A DNA stretch of 64,000 nt from SIAF01 sp046152955. Lineage in GTDB: Bacteria > Planctomycetota > Planctomycetia > Planctomycetales > Planctomycetaceae. Below are positions 8,121 to 17,905 of the stretch, piece by piece; position 1 is the first letter of the stretch, and each line of letters opens with the position of its first letter. The notes beneath the pieces were generated by a model. The model was not told the origin of the DNA, made no database searches, and worked only from the letters and a program-made list of their open reading frames with translations. A program made the position numbers and the translations under genes. The stretch is taken from the NCBI GenBank assembly GCA_046152955.1, contig JBJXGA010000381.1, positions 3,408-67,407 on the forward strand, read 5' to 3'.

Positions 8121-9590
8121 ATGCTGGAATTCTCGATTGGCCCCCAGTTCCGCCGCTGGGTTTCAGAAACGAGTTGGATTTGCGTGGGGGCGGGAGCGCT
8201 CTTTACCGTCGGCTGCGCCGCGACGACGCGGGATGGCAACTTGGCGGACGCCACTCCCGCCGCCAAGTCCGCCGCCAGCCAGCCGGCCGCCGACAACTCC
8301 CCTGGACGGGCCTCACTCGCGACCCGCCGCACTGAGAAATCGTCGGCCTCCGCCTCACAGCGAACGGCCTCCCGTTCCGGCAAGCGGCGGACGCTCGCCT
8401 CGTCCGGGGATCCGTTCCTGGAGAATTCGGCCGATTCCAAAGCGACCCCGCGGCGGCAACCGGCCCTCCAGGCCAAGACCCGTTCGAGTCAGCCTGCCAC
8501 CGGCAGGCCGGCCATCGCGTCCCGATCGACTGTGGCTCCTCCCGCCAAGCGAACCTCTTCGGCGGCAGCAAGTTCGACCCCCGGCTATGCGAGTCTTGCA
8601 CGTCCGAAACCGCAGCAGCCCGCGCCGGCCCAGGAGCCAACCATCAGCCAAGTGGTGGCCCAGGCCCCCACTCAAACGACGAGCTCCGTCAGCCATTCGG
8701 CCGCCTCGACCACCGCGGTCAAGCAGGTCCAGCCTCCCATTGACGATCGCAAACGGGCCGATCTGCTGATCGCCCGCGCCCGGAAGATGTACAAGCAGCA
8801 GCATCCCGAAGAGGCGCTGCGGCTCGCGGGGGTCGCCGAACAGTTGGAGCGCTCGCACCGCGCCACGTATCTGCCGAATGAACGGCGCCCCTCAGAATTC
8901 ATGGTCCAGTTGCGCAAGGCGATCCTTCGCGATGCGCAACGGAAAGCGGACCTCGCCCAGGATAAGCCTGCCACGCCTGCGGTGGCCGCAGTTGCGGAAC
9001 AACCCGTTCGGCACAAAAATCGATCGACGCCGGTCGAGCCGCTTCCCAGCGGCGCGCGGCGCGGGCACGTGGAACTGACCGACATCCGCGCCGGTTGGCA
9101 ACCCGCCGACGAAGAGGATGTGCTGCATCGGGATCGCCAGTTGTTGCTGGCGGCACGCGAGGCGACCCAACCTTCGGTCGATCGACAAGTCACCACCATT
9201 GGCGGCGCCGAACGGGCCGCCGAGACCACCGAAGTCGCGCTCCTGGATGCGCCGGGAGATCGGGCCGCGGCAATTGCGGCGATTGACCAATCCAGCATTC
9301 CGTCCCACTCCGCCGAGGCTGCGTCCCAGACGCCGGAAACCACTCCCGCGGAGGCCCCCCCTGTCCCCACCTCCTCCAATGCGTCGCCGATCGATCTGGA
9401 GGAGATGGAGGGAGATGTCGAGCAGGATGCGACTGGCGAAGCGCAGCCGCGCTGGTCCACTCCGTCCCTGTTGGGGTTGATTGCCGGGGTAGCGGGATTG
9501 CTGGGGATGGCGTTTTGGCGACGGCAGCACGGCAAACACTACGCGGTTGCAGCGTTGTCCGATTCCGCCGGCTCTCCTCCTTCGGCTTGA
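8121..9590 (+). CDS. Hypothetical lipoprotein with C-terminal membrane anchor
   Basis: 489 residues; family not recognised. ATG 8121 lies nine bases after GGGAGGG. The ATG at 8115 sits directly on that ribosome site and is less likely. The N-terminus has a hydrophobic segment ending FTVGC (Cys32), a plausible lipidation site. Residues about 35-205 are a low-complexity Ala/Ser/Pro/Arg linker. A compact helical region at about 213-277 (ADLLIARARKMYKQQHPEEALRLAGVAEQL) resembles one TPR-like hairpin. The C-terminus carries a transmembrane segment at about 448-468 (LLGLIAGVAGLLGMAFWRRQ). A lipidated N-terminus plus a C-terminal anchor would let it bridge or tether envelope layers. The next gene starts 82 bases downstream, probably in the same transcript. 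Confidence 0.75.
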   Translation: MLEFSIGPQFRRWVSETSWICVGAGALFTVGCAATTRDGNLADATPAAKSAASQPAADNSPGRASLATRRTEKSSASASQRTASRSGKRRTLASSGDPFLENSADSKATPRRQPALQAKTRSSQPATGRPAIASRSTVAPPAKRTSSAAASSTPGYASLARPKPQQPAPAQEPTISQVVAQAPTQTTSSVSHSAASTTAVKQVQPPIDDRKRADLLIARARKMYKQQHPEEALRLAGVAEQLERSHRATYLPNERRPSEFMVQLRKAILRDAQRKADLAQDKPATPAVAAVAEQPVRHKNRSTPVEPLPSGARRGHVELTDIRAGWQPADEEDVLHRDRQLLLAAREATQPSVDRQVTTIGGAERAAETTEVALLDAPGDRAAAIAAIDQSSIPSHSAEAASQTPETTPAEAPPVPTSSNASPIDLEEMEGDVEQDATGEAQPRWSTPSLLGLIAGVAGLLGMAFWRRQHGKHYAVAALSDSAGSPPSA

Positions 9591-9672
9591 CACCCGTCGG
9601 CGGTCGCCGCACGATACCGTGATCCCGCAGGGCCGCGTCGGCCCGCGGCTGGCTCTCACGGAGAAGGCGACG

Positions 9673-12600
9673 ATGTTCCGCCACGGGTGGCGATGGGTCG
9701 TGACAGGCGCGTTGGGATTGCTCTGGGTCGGGGACGCTACTGCGGCCACGAACGATGCGACGCCTCCGGCGTCGGATTCTCAGCAGCAGGGAGTCTCGGG
9801 CGCGACCCCGGACGCAGCTCCTCTCGATGAGATCCCGCGGCCTCAGAACCCGGCCGAATCGCTGGCGTCGATCCAGGTGCGTCCCGGATTTCGGGTCGAG
9901 CTGATGGCCGCCGAGCCGCTCACCTATGACCCGGTCGCCTTCGCCTTCGGCGCCGATGGAAAACTCTGGGTGGCGGAGATGGGGGATTATCCCTTGGGGG
10001 AAGACACCCCCCGTCCCCGTGCCGCAGCGGAGCGAAAGCCCTCCGTTCGGGCCGCTGCCGTGCGCCCGGTGGGACGCATCCGCTTTCTGGAAGACACCGA
10101 TGACGACGGTCAGTTCGATCGATCGACGCTTTTCCTGGAAGTCCCCTATCCGACGGGGGTACTCCCCTGGCGTCGAGGAGTCCTGATCACTTCCGCGCCG
10201 CACATCCTGTACGCGGAGGACACCGACGGCGACGGCCGCGCCGATCACCAGGAAACGCTCTACACCGGTTTCGTGGAAGGGAATCAGCAGCACCGTCTCA
10301 ACGGCCTGGTTCGCGGTCTGGACAACTGGATTTACGTCGCCAACGGGGACAGCGGTGGAGAGGTTCGATACGTCGGGCCGTCGGCGGACCGACCGGCCGG
10401 TCTGCGGCGCGGGACGGGACTTCCCGGCGCCGCGCAAAACGAACGAGGAGTCAACATCAGTGGCCGCGATCTGCGGATCCGTCCGGAAACCGGGGCATTG
10501 GAAGCGGTGACCGGACAGTCGCAGTTCGGCCGCAGTCGGGACGACTGGGGAAACTGGTTCGGCTGCAACAACTCCAACGCGATGTACCAATTCGTTCTGG
10601 ACGATCGCTACCAGCGCCGGAATCGCCACTTCGCCGCTTCCAGCCCACGGAGCGATGTTCCGGAGGTCGGCGGGAACGCACCGGTCTTTCCCCGCAGTCG
10701 TCTGCTGGCGCGCTTCAACGACTACCACACCGCCAACCGGCTCACCTCGGCGTGCAGCGTCATGGTGTACCGGGACGATTTGTTCGGTCCCCCATTCCAG
10801 GGGAACATGTTCGTCAGTGAGCCGGTCCACAACCTGATCCATCGTGAAGTGATGTCCGCCGAGGGGGTGACGTTTCGCAGTCGCCGCGCCGACGACGAAC
10901 GGGAGTCGGAGTTTCTCGCCTCCAGCGACAACTGGTTTCGGCCGACGATGATCGCCACCGGTCCCGACGGAGCGTTGTGGATCGCCGACATGTACCGGCA
11001 AGTGATCGAGCACCCGCAGTGGATTCCCGACACCTGGCAAAAAAAGCTGGACCTGCAGGCCGGTTTTGACCAGGGACGGATTTACCGGGTCTATCCCACG
11101 GATGCGAAACCGCGTCCGATTCCGCGGCTGGCGACGCTCGATGACGCGGGCCTGGTCGCGGCGCTCGACAGTCCCAGCGGATGGCAGCGCGACACAGCGC
11201 AGCAATTGCTCGTCGAGCGGCATGGGGGGGCAGGCTCCACGCAACAAGGTGTCGCTGGACGGCAGGCCCGCGAGGCCCGGGAGGCCGCCGCGCGGTGCGT
11301 CACGTTGCTCGAACGGCTGGCGCGCGAGGGGGGCCTTCCGCAGGCCCGCGTCCATGCGCTCTGGACCCTCGACGGCCTGGGGCACACCTCGGTCGCGACC
11401 GTGCGCCAGGCTCTTTCCGACTCTCATCCGGGAGTCCGCCGCCAGGCGATCCGGTTGTCCGAATCGCTGACCCGGCCCCCTCCGGATTTGCTCGCCCGGC
11501 TGCTGGAACTTGTCGCGGACTCCGATCCCCACGTTCGTCTGCAACTGGCCTACACGCTCGGCGAATTCGACGAACCCCAGGCGGGAGACGCCTTGGGTCA
11601 ATTGTTGCAGTCTGCCGAGGGAGACCGCTTCCTGTTTGCCGCCGCGATGAGCTCGCTCAATCGCATGAACATTGAACCGGTGTTGGCGCGGGTCTTGCGG
11701 GGCGCTGGGACCGATGCTCCGCCGGCTCCCAATCTGCTCGACAATTTGCTGAATCAGGCGGCGGCGCTGGGGAACGACCGGGCGTTTCACGCGCTGTTTG
11801 CCACCGTCACCACCCCCCGCGAGGGGCGCTTTGAGCCTTGGCAATGGGACGCCGCGGGGACGCTGCTTGACGCGCTGGAGCGACGCAAGGTGTCACTGGA
11901 TGAGTTGCGATGCGCTGCCGATGCGCAGATTCAGACCGCGCTGGCCAACTTGCAGCGATTGATCGAATCCGTCCGCAGCGTCGCCGCCGACACGCAGGCG
12001 CCGCTCCCGCGGCGGGTGGCTGCGTTGAATCTTTTGGGGCGCGGCCCAAGCCACGCGCCGTCCGATCGTTCGCTGCTCGCCTCGTTCCTGGGTCCGCAAG
12101 TCGCTCCCGACTTGCAAGCGGCGGCGCTTGCCGCCCTGGGACGGTCAAACGCTCCCGAGGCGGCCGACCTGTTGCTGGCTGCCTGGCGCGGCTTCACTCC
12201 CGCTCGCCGCACGCAGGCGCTCGATGCGCTCCTGAGTCGGGAGGGGTGGACGATCAAACTGCTCGACGCTCTCGCGGCCAAGGATGTCGCGGCCCTGGAA
12301 TTGGACGCCTCCCGCCGACAACGGCTTGTCGGCCATCGTTCTGCGGCGATTCGCCTGCGGGCCGCGAAGCTGCTGGAGACAACGGGGAACGCCGGTCGCC
12401 AACAGGTGGTCGAACGCTATCGAGCGGCGTTGGAACAACCGGGGGTCGCCGCGCGGGGAGAGCAACTGTTTGCCAAGACGTGCGCAGGGTGTCACCGCCT
12501 GGCGGGAATCGGTTTTGAAGTCGGCCCCGACCTGACGTCGCTGACTGACAAATCCCCCGACTCGCTCCTTGTGGCCATCCTCGATCCGAACCGGGCGGTC

Positions 12601-13293
12601 GAAGCCAAATTCCTCGAGTATCAGGCAGTCACCACCAGCGGCTTGACCCACAGCGGCCTGCTCGCCGAAGAAACGGGAAACAGCATCACCCTGAAAAGTC
12701 CGGAAGCCAAACTGACGACGCTGCTCAGGACCGACCTGGAGGAACTGGTGCATACCACCCGCTCGGCGATGCCCGAAGGTTTGGAGAAAGACCTGTCGCC
12801 GCGCGACCTGGCCGATCTGATCGCCTTCATCCGCAGTCACGTGCCGCTGCCGACCCGCAAGGAGTTTCCAGGAAACCGCCCCACCCTGGTGCGACCGGAC
12901 ACCGACGGAACCCTGCTCCTCTCACCCGCGAGTTGCGAGATTTTCGGCAGCACGCTGATTTTGGAGCCGCAATATGGCAACCTCGGTTTCTGGAGCAGTT
13001 TGGACGACCATGCCGTCTGGACGATCGAGGCGTCCGTTGCCGGGTTGTACCGGGTGGAATTCGAATGGGCCTGCGACGCCAGCGTCGCGGGGAACGCCTG
13101 GCGCCTGGAAGGACCAGAGGGCGCACTCACCGGCCAGACCGAAGCGACCGACAACTGGGACACGTACCGCCGGGCCGAAGTCGGCCAATTATCGCTCGTC
13201 CAAGGTCGCCAGCGGATCGTACTGCAAGCGGTCGAAAAACCGGACGGAGCGCTGATCGATTTGAAGGCGATCCGCCTGATGCGGTTGAGGTAG
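9673..13293 (+). CDS. PVC-type membrane dehydrogenase/HEAT/cytochrome c protein
   Basis: 1206 residues, the Pirellula/Verrucomicrobium multi-domain type. ATG 9673 follows GGAGAAGG and a signal peptide (WVVTGALGLLWVGDATAA). Residues about 50-480 form a six-bladed dehydrogenase-like propeller (IQVRPGFRVELMAAEPL, FGADGKLWVAEMGDYP, GPDGALWIADMYR). Residues about 550-920 are HEAT-like helical repeats. A cytochrome c domain carries CAGCH, with the first haem Cys at residue 937, followed by VGPDLTSL and ILDPNRAVE-type motifs. The last 130 residues look like a carbohydrate-binding beta-sandwich (GLYRVEFEWACDASVAGNAW). These proteins are abundant in planctomycetes and are thought to oxidise sugars or other organics in the periplasm and pass electrons to a haem. 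The substrate is unknown. Confidence 0.92.
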   Translation: MFRHGWRWVVTGALGLLWVGDATAATNDATPPASDSQQQGVSGATPDAAPLDEIPRPQNPAESLASIQVRPGFRVELMAAEPLTYDPVAFAFGADGKLWVAEMGDYPLGEDTPRPRAAAERKPSVRAAAVRPVGRIRFLEDTDDDGQFDRSTLFLEVPYPTGVLPWRRGVLITSAPHILYAEDTDGDGRADHQETLYTGFVEGNQQHRLNGLVRGLDNWIYVANGDSGGEVRYVGPSADRPAGLRRGTGLPGAAQNERGVNISGRDLRIRPETGALEAVTGQSQFGRSRDDWGNWFGCNNSNAMYQFVLDDRYQRRNRHFAASSPRSDVPEVGGNAPVFPRSRLLARFNDYHTANRLTSACSVMVYRDDLFGPPFQGNMFVSEPVHNLIHREVMSAEGVTFRSRRADDERESEFLASSDNWFRPTMIATGPDGALWIADMYRQVIEHPQWIPDTWQKKLDLQAGFDQGRIYRVYPTDAKPRPIPRLATLDDAGLVAALDSPSGWQRDTAQQLLVERHGGAGSTQQGVAGRQAREAREAAARCVTLLERLAREGGLPQARVHALWTLDGLGHTSVATVRQALSDSHPGVRRQAIRLSESLTRPPPDLLARLLELVADSDPHVRLQLAYTLGEFDEPQAGDALGQLLQSAEGDRFLFAAAMSSLNRMNIEPVLARVLRGAGTDAPPAPNLLDNLLNQAAALGNDRAFHALFATVTTPREGRFEPWQWDAAGTLLDALERRKVSLDELRCAADAQIQTALANLQRLIESVRSVAADTQAPLPRRVAALNLLGRGPSHAPSDRSLLASFLGPQVAPDLQAAALAALGRSNAPEAADLLLAAWRGFTPARRTQALDALLSREGWTIKLLDALAAKDVAALELDASRRQRLVGHRSAAIRLRAAKLLETTGNAGRQQVVERYRAALEQPGVAARGEQLFAKTCAGCHRLAGIGFEVGPDLTSLTDKSPDSLLVAILDPNRAVEAKFLEYQAVTTSGLTHSGLLAEETGNSITLKSPEAKLTTLLRTDLEELVHTTRSAMPEGLEKDLSPRDLADLIAFIRSHVPLPTRKEFPGNRPTLVRPDTDGTLLLSPASCEIFGSTLILEPQYGNLGFWSSLDDHAVWTIEASVAGLYRVEFEWACDASVAGNAWRLEGPEGALTGQTEATDNWDTYRRAEVGQLSLVQGRQRIVLQAVEKPDGALIDLKAIRLMRLR

Positions 13294-13312
13294 TGGGGCT
13301 GTTGGTCGCGAT

Positions 13313-13570
13313 CTAACTGTGATCGTGATCGTCGACGCAAAGTGATCCAAGCCGATCGAAGAACCGACCAAAGCCTTCGCTGAATTCAGACCTCAGCAAT
13401 GGCCAGTGATCCTTCAGGATGTCAGAACTGGCCCAGCGCTGCATCAGCCGTATCCAGCCGCGCTTGAGCGGATGCTGCGGTTGATCGTCCAGTTGCGTCT
13501 CCAACCAGGCGGTCTCCATGACTTGCAGCAATTGGCAGAGGAAATGCAATTCCGCAACCTTCAAGCCCTG
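13313..13570 (-). pseudogene. Duplicated 3' fragment of the patatin gene
   Basis: About 80 codons on the minus strand closely resemble the C-terminus of the patatin-like protein at 14393-17905. Shared blocks include HFLCQLLQVMETAWLE versus HFICQLLQVMETAWLE, LKRGWIRLMQRWASS versus LKRGWIRLMKRWASS, and FSEGFGRFFDRL versus FSAGFGRFFERL. Similarity starts near 13564 and runs to the stop. Nothing before that point resembles the patatin, so this is a 5'-truncated copy. The frame extends upstream to 13810 only by chance, through sequence that codes a different relic on the other strand. Confidence 0.8.
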
Positions 13571-13573
13571 ACT

Positions 13574-13765
13574 GGAGTTCGTGGCGGCCAGGTGCTCGGT
13601 AAAACCGACCGCGGCTACGTTCTCGAGCAGGCCTACACCCTCGACGATTACGCTACGACCGTCTACGAATCGCTGGGAATCGGCCTCGCGCAGCCGGTCT
13701 ACACCCGCGAAAACCTCCCGCTCTTTCTGGCTCCGGAAGGACGGCCGATCGGGCGGTTGTTCGAA
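13574..13765 (+). pseudogene. DUF1501-family C-terminal relic
   Basis: About 63 codons read GVRGGQVLGKTDRG, TLDDYATTVYESLGIG and PEGRPIGRLF. These match the end of DUF1501 (secreted sulfatase-fold) proteins in order: GG-V-GGQV-G-TD, then the ATIYHxLGI helix, then the EGxPIxELF tail. The sequence has no start or catalytic part and begins exactly where the patatin fragment ends. It is therefore a decayed 3' end joined head-to-head to another fragment. Confidence 0.65.
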
Positions 13766-13815
13766 ACCGCGAGCGGCTGGGGCGCTGCACCCGCCCGGCG
13801 TCCGAATCAACGCGC

Positions 13816-14036
13816 TGACGACCTTTGGTCCGCGTCTGACGATCTTTGGTATGGTCCTCGCAATCCTCTTTCATAACAATACGTTGCGCCCTGCCGACTA
13901 CGACCGTTCGTCTCAAAGGTAATCACCAAAGATCGTCATGGGCCCACGTCTTTGACGATCTTTAGCGAGCCGTCGCAACGTCGTATGGCGTTACTTGTTG
14001 CGGCAACACCCTGTCCGGTTTTCCTCAAAGATCGGC
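13816..14036. repeat. Dispersed short repeats around TGACGATCTTTGG
   Basis: The motif occurs forward at 13816 (one change), 13837 and 13953, and inverted at 13927-13938; a weaker inverted variant lies at 14023-14036. The 13928-13938 and 13953-13963 copies form an 11-bp dyad. The rest of 13766-14392 shows no supportable gene and looks like decayed sequence. Confidence 0.5.
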
Positions 14037-14392
14037 ATGCCGGCGTTCGATTTTCCGTTTTGCTGTGGATTTGTTGCAACCTGTTGCACGGTCTCCAAGT
14101 GCCAGGGCACGCGGCGATATAGGTCACCGGATTGAGGGGCTCCGATATTCATACCACTACTTTACCACAGGCCTCCACAGCCAAGGAACAGCAATTGCGC
14201 CACATCTGGAAAAGAGGCGGAAAAGAGTTTTTCAGACACATTCTCCACCTGTGTCCGCATGGCCGATAATGCTCGCGCAGTCGCCGCGATCTTCGACGAA
14301 TCGCCGAAAATCGACCTCTCATGGCCGGTCGAAACTCGCGAAAACCGCACGGCGTTCCCGACATCGAAACGGGTGCCTATCGGGCGGTCATT

Positions 14393-17300
14393 CTAGGAAT
14401 CGCCATCGTCGACGTCGAGGCGATCGAGCCGCTCGAAAAAGCGGCCAAATCCTGCGCTGAACTCCGGTTTGAGTAGCTTCCAGTGTTCTTGCACGATCTC
14501 TGAACTCGCCCACCGCTTCATGAGTCGAATCCAACCGCGCTTCAGGGCGTGCGTGGGATGATCGTCCAGTCTCATTTCCAGCCAGGCGGTCTCCATGACC
14601 TGCAACAACTGGCAGATGAAGTGAACTTCATTCGACTTCGTTGGCTCCTTGTCGTCTTTTGCCTTTTTAAGCACGTTGGCATAGAGTTGCATGCCAATAC
14701 GTTCCAGCGTCGATTCCTTGCGGAGGATTTCATGCAGCGCGACATATCCCTCCGAAGAATTTGCCAGGTTCTCTTCCAGTTGGCAGACGGCCGGTTGCCA
14801 TTCCTCCTTGAGGCGGTCGAAGAGCTTTTTTAACGCCTTGGCGGGACGAACTTTCTTTGCGTTCACCTGTTCGGCGGTATCGGTGGGAAGTGCCAGACGG
14901 CTGGTCTCGACCAGCCGCTGATGCGGTTCGCCAAGAACCTCGGCCATGATATGATCGCCCAGCGCCCGATAACTCTCGAACTGGGATTCGCCGTAGAACT
15001 GGTCGCTGGTTGGCTCTTGAGGGAATTCCCGGTTGGCACGGTGATAGTTCAAGATGTCGGGAGGCTCGTCGCCGGTCAGTGACGGCTTGATGTAGACCAG
15101 AATGCCATCCTCCAATGGTTTGTCGGCAGGTTGTCCGTCGCGCGGATGTACGTCTGAGTAGCGGATTCGACCGACGGCGCAGTGCCAGCGGCTGAGGTTG
15201 TCGGGACCGGACGGACGAATGGGGGCGACATCCAATTCGATGCGAATCCCAAAGTCATTACGGCATTTGCGAATCAGGTTGCCGAGGTCTTCGAAGTTGC
15301 AATTCGGGTCGGCCCCCGCATCGCAGGCAATGATGAACCGGCAGCGGCGCCGCACGAGTTCGTAAACTCCCAGGTTATCGAAGTGCCCGCCGTCCGAAAG
15401 GTAGATTTCGCGTCCCTTTTCGTTGGTTTGACCCAGCAGTTCCCGGATCAGGAATGTCCCCATCCCGGGACTCTGCGCCGCCCAGGGCTGGCGGCCAACG
15501 TAGTTCGGATTCCGCATCCACCAGCCCAGTCGAACGTTAAAAACGGTCATCAGCGCGCCGAGCGCCGGTGACGAATGGTAGCCCATGTTCGGGCTGGCGG
15601 CAGCTCCCGAAATGGCGACCGCCTTGCCAAGCGTCAACAGGTCGGCCTCCGGTCTCTCTTCCAGCTTCTGAAAGCCGGTGCTGCGGCTTCCGCAATACAG
15701 CGGAGTGAGCACGAAGGACTCGGCTTGCCTCTCCTGCCAGGCGAGCTCGTCGCCCGACACCAGATTCAGCGCCGTGTTGACGATCGGAAAGGGCCCCCAG
15801 TAGATCGGCAGCTTGCGCCGGCTGCGCTGGTTGGCTGCTCCGATCTGCAATTCCCGCAGCGGGAAGTCGTCGTTCGGATCCAGGCCGGTGACGGGGTTGA
15901 CGTTCCGGTACGGCTCCTTGCTGTTGGTCGGTGCACCCCCGCGATAGGGATCGCTGTGTCGGCAATCGTCGCAGTGCGGCTTTTTCCGTGACGCCCCCAA
16001 ATAGCATCTCACGAGTCGATTGCCATAACTTGCATTGAGCGAAAAAATATTTGCATCGATGCGCCACATCAAGAGCAGCGCCAAGGCCGCCGCAACTCCG
16101 AACAGGCCGACGAGCCACCACGGTTCCGGTGAATTGAAGTCGCCCCAGGGGATCGTGCCAGGACCAACAGCAGTGCCAGGACCAACAATGTTTGAGACGA
16201 TCCACGACACAAATACCGCCAGCCCGACGATGAACACATAGGGGGCGACTGTTCCCACGATTTCGACGAACCGATTTCCACGACCGTCCTTTGTGCTGCC
16301 GCTGTTCCCTGCCAGTGCCCCGGCTATACTCGTTGCCAGCCACGTCAATGTCGCTCCGCTGAAGCTCCAGGTCCAATGTTGCGACCCGAGATACTCCATC
16401 CCCTTCAGGCCGAACAACGTGATGCCGAACACGCCAGCCCAGAGAACCGCGTAGATCAGACTCCAGGCACACACTCGAGACCACCACTCTCGGCCGGTCC
16501 CGTTGAGCGCCGTTCCAAGCAGTCCCACCTCAATGAACGAGCCGGCGATGAATACCAGCAACATCAGCGGCGGTCCCAGCGTTACGATCGCTGCCGGTGC
16601 GGACTCAATTCCCGGTGCGGAATCGACTAGCGCATGCAGCCCGTCACCCATCACGGGCCAGAGGATCTTGGCCAGCACGAGGAACAGGAGCAGGCCTTCG
16701 ACAGCGCCGGCGGCAAACGCAGCAACGAACTTCAAAGATCGATCCCACCTGCCGACGGCGCGGTTCGGAATCGGACCAGATTGCGGGACGGCGTCCCGGC
16801 GGACGAAAGCCAGCAGGCTGATCGAGCCGTGCAGCAGGCATAGCAGCAAGACCGGCTTCCGCGCATAGGACCAGGGGATGTTCTTGTTCACCGCTGTTTT
16901 CCATGCATCTGGCTGTCCCAATTGAAGCCATGGGATGACCGTTCCCACCCGCAAGCGAAGTCCGTCGGGACTTGCGCCATTCACTGGATTCGCCGGCGCC
17001 AGAGACATCGTCGGCGACGTGAGCAGCCAGGTCACGGTCACGGCCGCAATCAATAACGGCAATAACACCCGGAAATGCAGCTTCATTTCCGAGTTAATGC
17101 GCTGCAGATTCCCACCGCTCGGCTGCGCCTCATCCAGCCGGTTCATCTCTCTGGCGACGACGAAAATTGCCAGCACCATCGACAGGAAGCTCATGACGGC
17201 GACCAGTGTGGCGGCCAGCGGATTGACCGGGGCCGCGTCACAGAAGCCGAGTACCACGTATCGTGTCGCAACAATCAACAGGATAGCGATTGCCAAAAGG

Positions 17301-17905
17301 TTCAATTGATTGAGCAGCAGGTTGCGAAGGTAGATCGCGACCAACGTCCAGGAATCGGCAGAGAAAAAACCCAGCTTGGGCGTCAAATAGTTGCTGTAGG
17401 CCCGCAGGTGGTGAACCGGCTCGGGTTCGCAGTCGAACGTGTATCCGGGGGGAAGCCCATCCCGATGGGCCTGCGCCTGTATCTTGCGGGAGGTGGGCAA
17501 CTGCCGTTCGACGTTTTCCACGCTGCGACGGACCTGGGGCATCGGGACAACGCCGAGTTGCTCCTGGACCTGGCCTTCTCGCGCAATCCAAGCCATCAGC
17601 CAACTGCCGATGAAACCCCCGCCCGAAACGGTCGACAGATAGTCGACATGTTTCACTAGCCCGTTCTTGGCCAAGCGTTGCAGCACCCCCAAGTTGAACG
17701 TGGCACTGCGAATTCCGCCCCCCGAAAATGCCAGGCCGAACAGATTCTCGCGCAGGGCCTCGACTTGGACGGCACGCAGTTCCGGCGCGTCACCTGGTGC
17801 GGCGGCGGCCGCGACTGGTTCTCGTTTCTCTGCCTGCACGACGGCGCGGCGATCGCGAATCTGCTGCAACTCGGCCGCGAGAACTGTGGCGAAAGACTCT
17901 GACAT
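14393..17905 (-). CDS. Membrane-anchored patatin-like phospholipase
   Basis: 1170 residues, predicted lipid acyl hydrolase. ATG 17905 (MSESFATVLAAEL) is preceded by AGGTG. Patatin motifs are clear: oxyanion loop GLAFSGGGIRSATF (GGGIR at 62-66), nucleophile elbow STVSGGGF with Ser94 (the usual first Gly of GxSxG is Thr), and the catalytic Asp in SDGGHFDNLG near residue 875. A large insertion between the two halves of the site contains several hydrophobic segments (for example LLAIAILLIVATRYVVLGF, VFIVGLAVFVSWIV), so the enzyme is probably anchored by many membrane passes. The last 250 residues are a helical region that is duplicated at 13313. It is divergent from the hydrolase at 18488, 582 bases away. 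The biological substrate is unknown. Confidence 0.88.
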   Translation of the reverse strand: MSESFATVLAAELQQIRDRRAVVQAEKREPVAAAAAPGDAPELRAVQVEALRENLFGLAFSGGGIRSATFNLGVLQRLAKNGLVKHVDYLSTVSGGGFIGSWLMAWIAREGQVQEQLGVVPMPQVRRSVENVERQLPTSRKIQAQAHRDGLPPGYTFDCEPEPVHHLRAYSNYLTPKLGFFSADSWTLVAIYLRNLLLNQLNLLAIAILLIVATRYVVLGFCDAAPVNPLAATLVAVMSFLSMVLAIFVVAREMNRLDEAQPSGGNLQRINSEMKLHFRVLLPLLIAAVTVTWLLTSPTMSLAPANPVNGASPDGLRLRVGTVIPWLQLGQPDAWKTAVNKNIPWSYARKPVLLLCLLHGSISLLAFVRRDAVPQSGPIPNRAVGRWDRSLKFVAAFAAGAVEGLLLFLVLAKILWPVMGDGLHALVDSAPGIESAPAAIVTLGPPLMLLVFIAGSFIEVGLLGTALNGTGREWWSRVCAWSLIYAVLWAGVFGITLFGLKGMEYLGSQHWTWSFSGATLTWLATSIAGALAGNSGSTKDGRGNRFVEIVGTVAPYVFIVGLAVFVSWIVSNIVGPGTAVGPGTIPWGDFNSPEPWWLVGLFGVAAALALLLMWRIDANIFSLNASYGNRLVRCYLGASRKKPHCDDCRHSDPYRGGAPTNSKEPYRNVNPVTGLDPNDDFPLRELQIGAANQRSRRKLPIYWGPFPIVNTALNLVSGDELAWQERQAESFVLTPLYCGSRSTGFQKLEERPEADLLTLGKAVAISGAAASPNMGYHSSPALGALMTVFNVRLGWWMRNPNYVGRQPWAAQSPGMGTFLIRELLGQTNEKGREIYLSDGGHFDNLGVYELVRRRCRFIIACDAGADPNCNFEDLGNLIRKCRNDFGIRIELDVAPIRPSGPDNLSRWHCAVGRIRYSDVHPRDGQPADKPLEDGILVYIKPSLTGDEPPDILNYHRANREFPQEPTSDQFYGESQFESYRALGDHIMAEVLGEPHQRLVETSRLALPTDTAEQVNAKKVRPAKALKKLFDRLKEEWQPAVCQLEENLANSSEGYVALHEILRKESTLERIGMQLYANVLKKAKDDKEPTKSNEVHFICQLLQVMETAWLEMRLDDHPTHALKRGWIRLMKRWASSEIVQEHWKLLKPEFSAGFGRFFERLDRLDVDDGDS

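Noticed and set aside
9190..11844. Long minus-strand open frame across the cytochrome gene
   Set aside because: Shadow of a strongly supported gene on the plus strand; no ribosome site or motif.
14065..14460. 131-codon plus-strand frame near the patatin 3' end
   Set aside because: Arg/Ser-rich antisense of the patatin tail and decayed intergenic DNA; no motif.
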